Positions 11,525 through 22,000 of a stretch of DNA of 64,000 bases are shown in pieces (within the stretch, counting starts at the first letter, position 1; each line of letters starts with the position of its first letter). Under the pieces are notes generated by a model. It did not search any database and was not told the origin of the DNA. It was given only the letters and a program-made list of their open reading frames with translations. A program made the translations under genes and the position numbers. Source of the DNA: Ziziphus jujuba (lineage: Eukaryota > Streptophyta > Magnoliopsida > Rosales > Rhamnaceae); NCBI RefSeq assembly GCF_031755915.1, contig NC_083383.1, positions 4,096,001-4,160,000 on the forward strand, read 5' to 3'.

Positions 11525-11790
11525 ATATCCAATACAGCAAGAGATGTTTCTATTCTCGTGTGTGCTTGTATGGATGCTGTGTATGGTCCATCTTCAGCGA
11601 TGGCCCTGGTCTCAATCTTTTCCGTTCCGAACAATTTCTTTGATTCATCTACATTTTATAACGTCAATTTATATACTATGTATTTTTTATTTTTGTCAAT
11701 AAATATATAAAGTACTGACAAAACTAATCTTTAATAATATTCTATATGTTTTTATTGCTATTAAGTATTATATTAATTTTTTTTTTTGAA
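11525..11790 (+). pseudogene. duplicated ACS 3' flank (copy 2 remnant)
   Basis: The sequence from about 11525 (caagagatgttt, tgtgtgcttgta, tggtccatcttcagcgatgg, gaacaatttctttgattcatct) matches the 3' flank of the intact ACS gene at 8580-8930. No ACS coding sequence is attached, so only the 3' edge of a former gene copy, or a partial duplication, is left. Confidence 0.7.
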
Positions 11791-12044
11791 TGGATGAAAA
11801 TTTTTGTCCTTTCTTCTTAATCTTTATTTTTATTCAATATTAATAAATATGTAAATATATATATATATATATATAGAATATTTTTAATTTTCTTTTAAAT
11901 ATTCATATATAAATGGGATGAAAAGTATAATCATTGTCTCAGCCTCCATTCGTCCCAGCTTCCATCCCATATCTGGATCAAAGAAGCTTGTACTGGTCCT
12001 CGTCCTCCCTTTGAAGATTGAATTACATGGATTGTTTTGCCATC

Positions 12045-12389
12045 TCAATCAAGGACTCGTCACATCTGCTAGCGATAAAAGTTATTCTAAGACAAGATCG
12101 ACGCTAACCAGATGGGTTTGCCAATTAGCGTCCGTCTAATGGTGTAACAGACCGTTACGGTTTGTTTGGAATGAAATTTAATAAGGAAAAAAAAAATAAT
12201 AATAATAATAATTTATAATTTCTTTATGATGTAGAAAAGGCACGTGCTATTTTTACCAAGAGATGTTTTTGGGTGCACCAGCGACCAAATCTGTTCGATG
12301 TGGCTTGTACGTGTACTGTGTATAATCCATCTTCGGTGATGGTCCAGGTCCCAATCTTTTTCGGTCCAAACTATTTCTTTGATCCATCT
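12045..12389 (+). pseudogene. ACS C-terminus plus 3' flank (copy 3 remnant)
   Basis: A frame ending at 12139 reads [15 protein letters not shown] and then a stop, against [21 protein letters not shown] in the intact ACS. The following 3' flank also matches (acagaccgtta, gcacgtgct, caccagcgaccaa, ccatcttcggtgatgg). Upstream of about 12045 the similarity fades and no catalytic domain remains. The copy is cut at 12390 by an insertion and resumes at 12687. Confidence 0.8.
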
Positions 12390-12686
12390 GAGCTAAACTC
12401 AAGAAAGTAAGCTGGGCTTTGTAAACAAAACAGAGCGGGAAAATGAGAGAGAAAATAGCTAATGTGTGTAATTCCCCGAAGATAAAGGTTGCTTACAATG
12501 AAAGCTGATAATTTCAGCTTATACACAGAGCTAACGGTCTCATTACAATGACAAAGTAACCAATACAAACGAGACACTTGTCAAAAAGGAATAACAACCC
12601 AAACTAACACAACCAACACAACTAAACTGAGCACATGACAAAAGAAAAACTACTCACGTGACAACAAACCAATTTACTCCGATAAT
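12390..12686. mobile_element. 297-bp insertion inside a duplicated ACS 3' flank
   Basis: In the two other copies of this flank, tttgattcatct runs straight into acattttat. Here gatccatct (ending 12389) is separated from ctacatttta (from 12687) by about 297 bp, so the insertion post-dates the duplication. The insert is less AT-rich and has no coding frame. It has solo-LTR-like composition but no clean TG..CA ends, and at most a 4-bp flanking repeat (atct). The element family is not identified. Confidence 0.6.
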
Positions 12687-12696
12687 CTACATTTTA

Positions 12697-12739
12697 CAGT
12701 ATGACATTAATTAATACACTGACATTAATTAATACACTG
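12697..12739. repeat. short tandem duplication gacattaattaatacact
   Basis: The 18-bp unit occurs twice in succession in the resumed ACS 3' flank copy; the other copies of the flank have it once. Confidence 0.8.
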
Positions 12740-13049
12740 TGTATTGTTTTTTAAAATAAATAAATATACAGAGTAAACAAATTAACCTTTAATGATATTC
12801 TATAATGTCTTTATTGCTAATAAAGTGTATTAGATGTACTATATATATAATTACAATATATTATTTTAATAATAAATTAAAAAATTATAATCTAATCAAT
12901 TAAAAATCACCATAAAAATAATATTGAATTAAAAATTTTTAATTTTGAATTTAAAAAAAAAAAAACCATTGGATTGGTGATTCTCCATCTTTATCATAAT
13001 TAACAATCATCTCCTATTGATATTTTAATATCTATTATTTATTTTTGTA

Positions 13050-13400
13050 CTTTTCTTTCCCGAAAAGAAGGGAAAAAGAAAAGAAAAGAAGGAAAGTATT
13101 ATTGCCATTCATCAAAGATATATCAAACAATTAGGCTGAATTTATTTCTGAATGACCTATGTATACATATTGTATACTTCTAAGAAATTTTAAACTTCCA
13201 TTTTAATAATGCAGCAAACTTTAAAGATCCAAGGTTGGTTTTTCTTGATTATTATCATTTATTAAATTCCAGGTTCAATTAAGGAGATTAATTGAACTAA
13301 TTAATTGTTCATTGTCTTAAATTTTTTAGTCTGTTCGAAATTTTGTACACTAACTGACATTGAAGTTTCACAAATACTTCCTCCCTTTCGACGAAAAAAG
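13050..13400 (+). repeat. duplicated ACS upstream region (copy 4, 5' flank)
   Basis: It matches 5490-5830 upstream of the intact ACS. The copy has picked up a local rearrangement at 13370-13413, where acaaatacttcct occurs twice. No equivalent of the ACS TATA box or exons 1-3 follows. Confidence 0.75.
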
Positions 13401-13596
13401 ACAAATACTTCCTATGCAGTCATTTAAATCAGATTAATATTTGTGAGCAATTAACAAGTACTTACAATTCGATGAAAAAAACAGACTTTAATTCTCAATT
13501 ACAACATCTACATTGTATTTCATGGTCTTAATTATGCAAGCTAATTTCTTCGTTTAGTAAAATTTGATCCATCTTTGTTTGTTTTATTTACTTGGC

Positions 13597-13862
13597 AGGT
13601 TCAATAGAGATCTTAAATGGTAGGCTACTATCAAAATTACCCCAGTACACTGCTCAAGTTTGCTTTAGAAGAAAGCCTATAGCCAAGCATAAAACCATGA
13701 CTTAAAGGTTAAAGGTGTATTGATCATTAATACCCATTAGACACTAGAACATTTCGAGAACGAGCTTAACACAACCTTATTGACTTTATAGTTGCAAAAA
13801 GAAAGAAAAACTCATATAGTCAGCGATGAGATTTATTCTTCAACAGTTTTTTGACTCTGTTT
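13597..13862 (+). pseudogene. ACS exon-4 fragment, degenerate
   Basis: Starting with the intron end and exon start tggcaggttcaatagagatcttaaatgg, this stretch aligns with the first 280 bp of exon 4 of the intact ACS (7508-7790). Recognisable pieces correspond to FDRDLKW, KVKGVLI and [10 protein letters not shown]. It has in-frame stops (for example TAG at 13621) and several indels, and ends before the catalytic lysine. Exons 1-3 are absent. Confidence 0.85.
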
Positions 13863-14079
13863 TCAAAACCTCAAATAGAGCAACAGTAAAATCAACAAAT
13901 GACGGTTTTTTTCCAATATGTTTTATGTGCTAATCTCAGTTTATCACAATTTTCCCCTAAAAAATGCATAAAACATCAAAACAACAAATCACATGAGCTC
14001 CTAGCAGAATGTTTGCTATAAGCTCCTATCTAATACTGAGACTCCAACTACCTATTGATTCTCAGTCAGTTTGCCTTAC

Positions 14080-14430
14080 CCTCAGTTCGGAAGTTTCTTC
14101 AAAATGGTGAGATAGCTGAACTTGGTTAAGAGGTACCTCACCAAATCTAGATCTTCTCGAAGTGTAACTTCAACAAAACCAAAGCCCATCCATACATTCA
14201 TTGTAGCTGGTAGAAAGGCAACTACGATTTCCACACGCAGGAGTTGTTCTAGTTGACTGATCAAATTTGTAAAGAACCGGTCTTTGATATTTTGGTAAAG
14301 CAACGGCAAAACCAATAAATGCAAAATCTTTGCCAAAATTCCTAATCGTATATGATTTTCTGTTTAAGGACCAAGCATGCTTCATAAACGAACATATAAT
14401 CTTCTCCCTCCGTATTCTTATTTCCAATTG
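14080..14430 (-). pseudogene. possible F-box/DUF295-like remnant
   Basis: A minus-strand frame contains GKDFAFIGFAVALPKYQRPV. Its nucleotides share ttttgccgttgct with the DUF295-like fragment at 15.7 kb, and a second degraded echo lies at 13870-13915. The similarity is short, so this is a tentative assignment to the same decayed family. Confidence 0.3.
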
Positions 14431-14439
14431 TTAAGATAT

Positions 14440-15090
14440 TTTGGTATATGACATATAATTTCAGCTGAAGTAGAAATTATAAAAATAAGAAGTTTGTGTG
14501 TAAAAATATTCAAATAAAATACACATAAAATAATTAACAATTTTAAAATAATTTTATTATAACAAAAGAATATGATAATTTTTTTTCTAAAAATAAAGAA
14601 AACACAATGAATAATACCCTATCTCTTATATTAGAAAAAAAGACATAAATATTTAGGAGAAATTTTTTTTAATTCTCTACTTTCCTTCTTTCTCTTTGCT
14701 TCTAAGTATGTCTCTCACCAAGAATGGGGCTTATATGAGAATGGAATAGGATTAAGGTATAAAGATATGTACATATGGGTGAATGATGGCAGTTAAAATA
14801 AAGAGGCGGTGGAGTTGTTTTAATTGAAGTTGTACTTTATCATGATGGTTTAATGCTTGCCATCATTCTATCCTTTTAGTTTAAAAAAAAAAAAATAATA
14901 TAATTGATAAGGATAAAATGGCTTTACCATTATATATCTCCTATTTAAAATCACTTTTATTATAATATTCTATCATTTTTACATGCCATTTTATTGTATG
15001 TTGCTTATATTTTTGTTAGACTAATAGAAAATTTATACCATATAAACTTGTTAGTACTAATTGACTTTTGTGATAACTCAGTATTATTGC
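14440..15090. other. AT-rich DNA, no gene seen
   Basis: No coding or structural signal was found beyond homopolymers. Confidence 0.6.
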
Positions 15091-15099
15091 TAAAACTTG

Positions 15100-15915
15100 T
15101 CTATCGTGACATATTATTTTATCAACCGCAAAACTTAATAAATGCAGTGATAGCAAAAATTGTTATAGATACATGTTTTGCAATGACTTTTCATCAATGG
15201 CTTTTTTTTTTTTTTATCATATGGAAGATAAAGGCAGAGGCACCTGTATATCAAAATAACTTAAAATTAGAAACTAATACTGGATAACTATATCACAATC
15301 AATAAAGTAACGTATTTTATTAAATTATTGGATACGAAAATACCTTAAAGGAAGATGATCTACATGGCGCACGATCCAAGGATTAGGAACAAACCCAAAT
15401 GGTGCTGCGGAAGTAGCCTTGCAATCTTTCATATCATAAACCTGCTTGACTATCCTTTTTTCTTTTTCTTTCAAGTCGTAGATTCCAATATTACACGTAA
15501 CGCTTAAATCTCATTCTTCATTTATGAAGTATATTCAATTTTCTCTCAGTTCTGGTAAATCCATTGTGAACATTGAAATATATCCATTTTTTCTCATAAA
15601 AAGAGTATGATTAGGTAACGTTTCCATAGATTCGCATCTTTTTCCACCATAATCCAGCTTATAAACAACAAATCCAATTGAATTCAGTGATTCTCCTAGC
15701 AACGGCAAAACTAACAAAAGCTCTCCCATTGATTCCACAGGAGAAGCTTGTGCTTCTGCAGCTAAAGCATTTGACTTTAGCAATTGACGTATTGTTGGAG
15801 AAAAATCGAGTCTCGTAACATATTTTGCAAAACGGACACGAAAATCCCAAACTTGAACCTAGCCTCGAAAGGCTAATACAAAGGGTGGACCATTACGCAA
15901 AGCAAAAAATACAAT
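15100..15915 (-). pseudogene. F-box/DUF295-type gene fragment, frameshifted (copy 1)
   Basis: On the minus strand, pieces in several frames read in order: a VWDFRV-like stretch; SPVESMGELLLVLPLL and GFVVYKLDYGGKRCESMETL, typical of the plant DUF295 (KIB1-4-like) domain; then past a stop IYDLKEKEKRIVKQVYDMKD and APFGFVPNPWIV. The F-box half is missing and frames are interrupted. The nucleotides from 15100 to 15910 align in pieces with 26700-27320 on the other side of the OSCA gene (shared: gatccaaggattaggaacaaa, caagtcgtagatt, caatgggagagcttttgtt). It is a truncated relative of the 26.7-28.0 kb copy. Confidence 0.65.
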
Positions 15916-15999
15916 TTTCTATACAAGATATAAATGCATTTATCAAATTGAACCCCTCTACAGTTAAATTGAAGAAGAGACTTCACACTTAAAAGGTAA

Positions 16000-17250
16000 A
16001 TAATGAATTTTTAAACTCCAAAAGTTTATGAAAATTTTCCATTGAAATATTTTATATAAAATGATATTATTAAGTAATATCAAATAAGTAAAAATACTTA
16101 ATAGATATAATATATATTATTTAAATTAAATTGATTCAGTTGGTATACTAACTAAATTAATATAACATTGACATTTACATATTTACAATCATTTATGATA
16201 TTGTAAATGATAAAAAAATTATAACATAAAAAAGATAAACTATACTTAATTAACGTTTTAAAAGATCTGATGTAAAATGAATAGCAAAAGAAAAATGAAT
16301 CAAATGAAAAAAAAATCTTTATTATATATTCTCACTTTTGGCGGGGATTAATTCCACCACGAATCTCTGACATTCACCAAATAAACAGAGAACACTACGT
16401 TGGCTATTATTGCTCCATAACAGCGAGAATCTTGTAAATGAAATTGGGCCTAAATCTGAACTTAGATGCAGTAATTGTGTGTGTGTTTTTATTTTATTTT
16501 TTTTGGTATTTGTTTGTTTTATTTTATTTTTTTAATTTTTTGGGTATTTGTTTGTTTTATTTGTTTTTATTTTTATTTTTTATTTTTTCCTTCCTGTCAG
16601 CGTTTACTTTACTAGGGGACATGCGATCAAATAATAAAACAAGAAAATCTTATTAGTATTCACCAAAAAAATATTAAAAAAATAAAAAGGAAATCTAATT
16701 CGTTGTCGGTTATGTTGACCCAGAAAAAGGCTTCTTTTACTTTTGCATTTTCCTATCCATTCTCCTTTATTTATTTTGTCTCATCATCTTAAATTTATAC
16801 CAAACCAGCAGCTGCTGCTGACTAATTAGTTCTTGAGACAAAAAGGTTTGGGTAAAGAAAAAAGATGGTTGACAAACTGAGCATGGATAACAATTAATTA
16901 AGAAGAAATAAATATTTGCTAAATTTAAATTAATATAACATAATTGTAAATATGTTATAAAGTAACTAAACAAACATAAACTAAAACAAAAATTACATAT
17001 GTTACCAGTGTAATAAGTCTATGTATAAATAAAAATCAATCAATACGGGAAATAATATTAGACATTTTAATAGAATTCACAACAAGAGCTGATATACGAA
17101 ACTGTAAGACCAGTCTGGCCCAGTTGCTTAATTTAGGGCCCAACTGGAATGGCATATGCCACTACCACTAGCCAGTTGCCAGTTCAATATAACTGGATTT
17201 CCGGGCTTGCGTCTGTCATAAGCAACTACAACAACCGTTGTTTAAGGAAA
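16000..17250. other. AT-rich intergenic DNA
   Basis: No gene is seen. It contains the micro-insertion at 16641-16700 and a GC-richer patch at 17100-17240 with repeated gccagttg/cagttgcc words. Confidence 0.55.
16641..16700 (+). mobile_element. ATTCACC-poly-A micro-insertion with 14-bp flanking repeat
   Basis: aagaaaatcttatt (16641-16654) and aaggaaatctaatt (16687-16700) match at 12 of 14 positions. They flank a 32-bp insert containing ATTCACC followed by A-rich sequence, the same 3' word as at 11208. Confidence 0.65.
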
Positions 17251-17251
17251 G

Positions 17252-17254
<3 letters not shown>

Positions 17255-17292
<38 letters not shown>
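17255..17292. repeat. (TC)n microsatellite
   Basis: Nineteen TC units lie about 450 bp upstream of the inferred OSCA leader. Confidence 0.95.
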
Positions 17293-17294
<2 letters not shown>

Positions 17295-17699
17295 GTGCAT
17301 CTAATCTCTGATGAATGGGTTGGAATAATCTAGTAGTAATCTATGATTGAGAACATCAACGAGTGAATATTAATACGACAGACCGTGATGTATCAACACA
17401 AACCATAACCAAACAAAATAAATAAATAAATAAATAAGGAAAAAAGGAACCGGCAACGGTTATGGTGGTTTGAACATCTTGTATATTTGGACTGTCGCCT
17501 CGATGGCAGCCACGTGGGCATTTCCTCTATTGCAGCAAAAATCCCGCGATTGTGAAATGATACAAAATTACGTGGCATTCGCTCTCGCATCTTTGCGCCT
17601 TTGCCTATACAAATTGCGTGTTGATCTTGACAGAAACTGTGAAAAGTGGTTCTCTTTGCTTCTCTTCCTGTGGGATTTCTGAGGTTTTCTTATTGTCTC

Positions 17700-19011
17700 T
17701 CTTCGCGGTTAATTTTTTTTTTTTTTATTCTATTCCATTGTTTTTTTTTTTTTAGTTTTAAAAAAAAATCTTTCTCTTCCTTCTAATCAATCATTTTTCA
17801 CTTCTGTGAAGTCGAAGCAAAGTACGGCAATGGCGTATAAGATTTGGCCTCAGTCACGTTCTTAGATATTCGATCGTTTTCGCTTCTCGCATAAGATCAC
17901 TTGTTTGTTTCCCGTGGAGTTTTCGACCAGTTTATAGATATTGAAGGTGTTCCGTATTGAGTTTTCGTCGACTTGAGGATTCTAACAGGAATTCCCTGTT
18001 GAATTTGAATTTCGACGACGAGGTGCAGATTTTTACAGGTACTGAGCGTTTCTTTCTCTCTTTCTTTTTCTTTTCTTTTCTTTTTTTTTTTTTAATTAAT
18101 TCTGCACTGCGATTCCATTTTTCTTATTGCATATAATTATTTATAATGTATGGTTTTTGCCTTGTGGTTTGATTTTGATTCGTTTTCCTTTTATGCTAAT
18201 TATCATTGATGATTTAATTTACTTTTGCTAGATGTGAATTTCAACGAGTTTTAGCCAAAAATAGTTTAGCAATTGGGATTCTATATATATATATATATAT
18301 AAAATCTCGCAAGACTAATGCTCGTCACGTTTCAATTGTATTGGTAGTAGGAGGAATGAGGTTAATTAGGGAAACTAGATTATTAGCAGGTCAGTTTTTG
18401 GGAGAACCACGAACTATTTTCCCCATTTGTAATCCATCTAGAGGAGTAATTTAGGAAAATAAAATAGATTGTTGCATAGAAAAAAAGATGCATAATTATT
18501 AGTTTTTATGAAGATAAGCAAAGCTAAGAAGTGGTGAATCTGATTAAACAAGTTTTGCACTTTTGAAATAGGAAGCTATATCATTCGGAAACTTTCAAAT
18601 TGCTTTCCTGTATAACTGTATTATTGCTTAACACAACAAAACACAGAGACTGTGTGGAGTTTGAAAATATAGATATAATAGGATCATCACAATATCTGAA
18701 GTACTTCTGGCATGTATTGGTTATCTTAATGTGGAAATTTTTGTGAATACGGCTGTTTTTTCATGCGTGCTATTATGCTCATTTTCTTTTTGAGAACTCT
18801 GTTTAAATATAATATTTGTACCATAAGGATCTAATCATAGCTAAGTCATACATTATGCTTATGAACCCTAGTAAATGGATAAAGCTGTTTGTCCCTCCAA
18901 TATTGGTTTTAAAACAAAATTATGCATTCAGCTCACAGATATAACCTGGATGTCTTATGTCTTTCTTCTTGGTAATGAGATACATGAAGCTAGCAGATAT
19001 AGCGGCTGGAG
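17700..19011 (+). promoter_or_regulatory. inferred 5' leader of the OSCA gene, with leader intron and overlapping uORF
   Basis: Sequence from about 17780 to 18038 looks like a transcribed leader: it is CT-rich, then mixed, and ends tttttacag before a donor-like gtactg. An AT-rich, intron-like stretch follows to an acceptor-like tgcattcag near 18930. Just upstream of the main ATG, an ATG at 18975 opens a 24-codon frame that ends at 19049, overlapping the main start by 38 bp in another frame. If retained in the mRNA it would reduce initiation at the main ATG. Transcript boundaries are inferred. Confidence 0.4.
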
Positions 19012-22000
19012 ATGGAACTTTCTGCTCTTTTGACTTCTGCTGGAATTAATACAGCCATATGTACGATACTTTTGTCACTATATTCCATATTGAGAAAACA
19101 ACCAAGCAATGTAAGTGTGTACTTTGGGCGGAGGCTTGCTTCTGGTCGTTATAGACAGAAAGATCCTTTTAGCTTGGAGAGATTTGTGCCTTCTCCTAGT
19201 TGGATTCTGAAAGCTTGGGAAACGACTGAGGAAGAATTACTGACTATTGGTGGCTTGGATGCCGTGGCTTTTCTCAGGATAATTGTTTTTAGGTAATGAA
19301 ACACTATACCTTCTCTAAAGTTATAAGCAATGGACAATTATAGCTCTGTGTCTTATATTTTGTTTGGTGAAAGTTATGCCAACTCTATATTAGTGCTTGT
19401 TGTTAGGCAGGTGTCTAAATTCCAGTTTAAGTTTCGGTCCAAGTTGAAAATCTCCTTGATTAGATTTCGTGCAGTAAGTTTGTGATATTGATTATGAATT
19501 TTGGGCTACCTGGAATTCCATAAACTTTTTGAAATATGTTCCTTATTTATTGAGTGATGACTACCTGATAATTGAGAGTATAAAATATTTTTGAACACGC
19601 TAGTGAAGAAGTTAAAACCATAACATATCCAGTTAACCAGATAATAGATTTTAAATCCATTAAGAAAATACTCAAACGAAGCAGCATTAATTTCTGAAGG
19701 TTTGAAACATAAAAGGCAAACAATAAGGTCATGGATTGGAAATTTGGAATCTATTGTTCTTGACTTGGGAGCATATTGAGTAATTGAGAAAGCTAAAAAA
19801 AGCAAAAGGTTATGGTTGGACATGCTACTTTATTGCATTTAAATTAACTATATACATTTTTAATTGTATAATGGTTTCAGAATGTAATCAGAATCTATTT
19901 TTGGAAGAAATAATCGTCTCAAACTGAATGGCTATACAGGGGTATGGATAGTGAAGTAGATAATTAGAGGTGTAGTCTAATAGACACTATCATAAAACAC
20001 TGAGATAAACCTACGAGGCAGTGATAAGATTGTCTATATTTCACATTAAATCGTTTATGTAATGTTCATAATGTTCAAATGTTATTTGTGAAAAGAAGAA
20101 AAGAAAAGAAAAGAAAAAATGCAGTGTCTAATTGTCATTTACCAGTTCGTAGTAGGTGTTTTACATGTTCGCCTTCTGTCTAATTATTTATTTGTAAACT
20201 ACATTTCTATCTATTTGGTTTATAATTTCTCATTTCAGGTGCTAATCTTCTTGTTTTTGTTATCCTCTACAGTATTCGGATTTTTTCCATTTCTGCAGTT
20301 GTTTGTTGTTTTATAGTGCTTCCTGTGAATTATTATGGGAAAATGATTCATCACCAGCATATCCCTAGAGAATCTCTGGAAGCATTTACCATCTTAAATG
20401 TCCCAGAAGGCTCAAAATGGTATGCTTTACACTGTTAATCAAATAAAGAGCTCTTTCATTTTTATAAATTTATAAGTATAAAAGAAAACTATAATTGATG
20501 TATGTTTATTAATACATTTTTACTTTTCCAACTTGCAACATGCAAATAAGTTCTCTGGATATTGGTCTCAATTTTTTGTCTTTTCATGTGGGAAATATAA
20601 AACTATAATAGAAGCATAATGATTTACAAATCTGAACTTACTATTACTCTTTTCTCATGGTATAAAAAAAAAAGGCAGCAGTGCACTTGCTGATTTTATT
20701 TGCTTGAGTTATTTGCATCTAAAAGCCTGTCACTTATCGGTTATTTCTTTTCATTTCAATATATCTCAGGCTTTGGTGTCACTGCCTCGCATTATATATC
20801 ATAACCTGTGCAGCTTGTATTCTCCTTTACTTGGTAAGGATGTAAAAACCCTATTTTCTGTTCTACAATTGTCATTTATTTATTTATTCTAAAAGATTCA
20901 TTTTGTACTAATCCAAAGTTTTAAATTATTTGTTAATCGCTTCAATTTACAGGAATATAAGAGCATCGCTAAAATGAGACTAGATCATATTGATGGATCT
21001 CCACCAAAGCCAAGTCATTTTACAGTTCTTGTTCGTGCTATTCCCTGGAACCCTGATGAATCATACAGTGATTCAGTAGAAAAGTTCTTTACAGATTATC
21101 ATGCATCAGGATACTTGTCACACCAAATGGTGCAGCGATCTGGTACAGTTCAGAAACTGATGGTGCGCATCTGCCTTAAATTGTTTATGATAGAAATGTA
21201 AATTTGTGAGCTACGCCACTGTTTTAATACTTGTTACTTGTTTTATACATTGTTTATTTTGCATTCCCATAATTGTTTTCCTCTGGACTAAGGTTATAAT
21301 GTTTTCAATATTTGAAATACCAGCTAACAATTTCATATTTTACTGATGGAATCAAACACCTTGTCGTTTCAGTTGGACAAGGTAAATCACATGCTGGGTT
21401 CTTATGAAAATTCATAGCAAAGTCTGCACTTATTCCTATTTCTACTGGATATTTTTCACCTTGTCGATCATGTCAAGTATGACTTTGTTTGATTAAATTA
21501 TTCCCTTGTATCCTTGTTCAAACTAATTTAGTGTCCATGGCAAGTTTAATTGCTATTTTATTTATTTGTAGAAGCACACTAATGTTAGAGACTTGAGGAT
21601 AATATTGGAGCATTTAATGTTAGTATGCTGAACTTTTGTTATTAATCATTATATATGATCAAACTTATTGCTCTGAGATTTCATAACACCTGCAATAATG
21701 AGGAACTGAGAGGATGGATTTTGGGTAGAATGTACAATAATCTATTTTTGCTGGTGGTTTTGCTGGTGAATCAAAAAGTAGAATATGCCATATCTACTGA
21801 TAAAATTTATGAATGTAAAGGAAATCAAATTGTTTAAAACATAAAGAAACAGCAATGATTGGTTTTAGCATATTTCAAATTTTACTGATTTGACTGCCAA
21901 CATTTTAATACAATGAAGCATGTTTGGCTGTCTTACATAACTCCAGGTTCCATGTGCTGATAGCATTTTATGGCTGATGGTTGTTTTCATATGTTATCTG

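Noticed and set aside
13370..13413. Direct repeat acaaatacttcct around ccctttcgacgaaaaaag, first read as another micro-insertion
   Set aside because: The supposed insert ccctttcgacg matches the parental ACS 5' flank (acctttctacg near 5820), so it is original sequence and this is a local duplication rather than retroposition.
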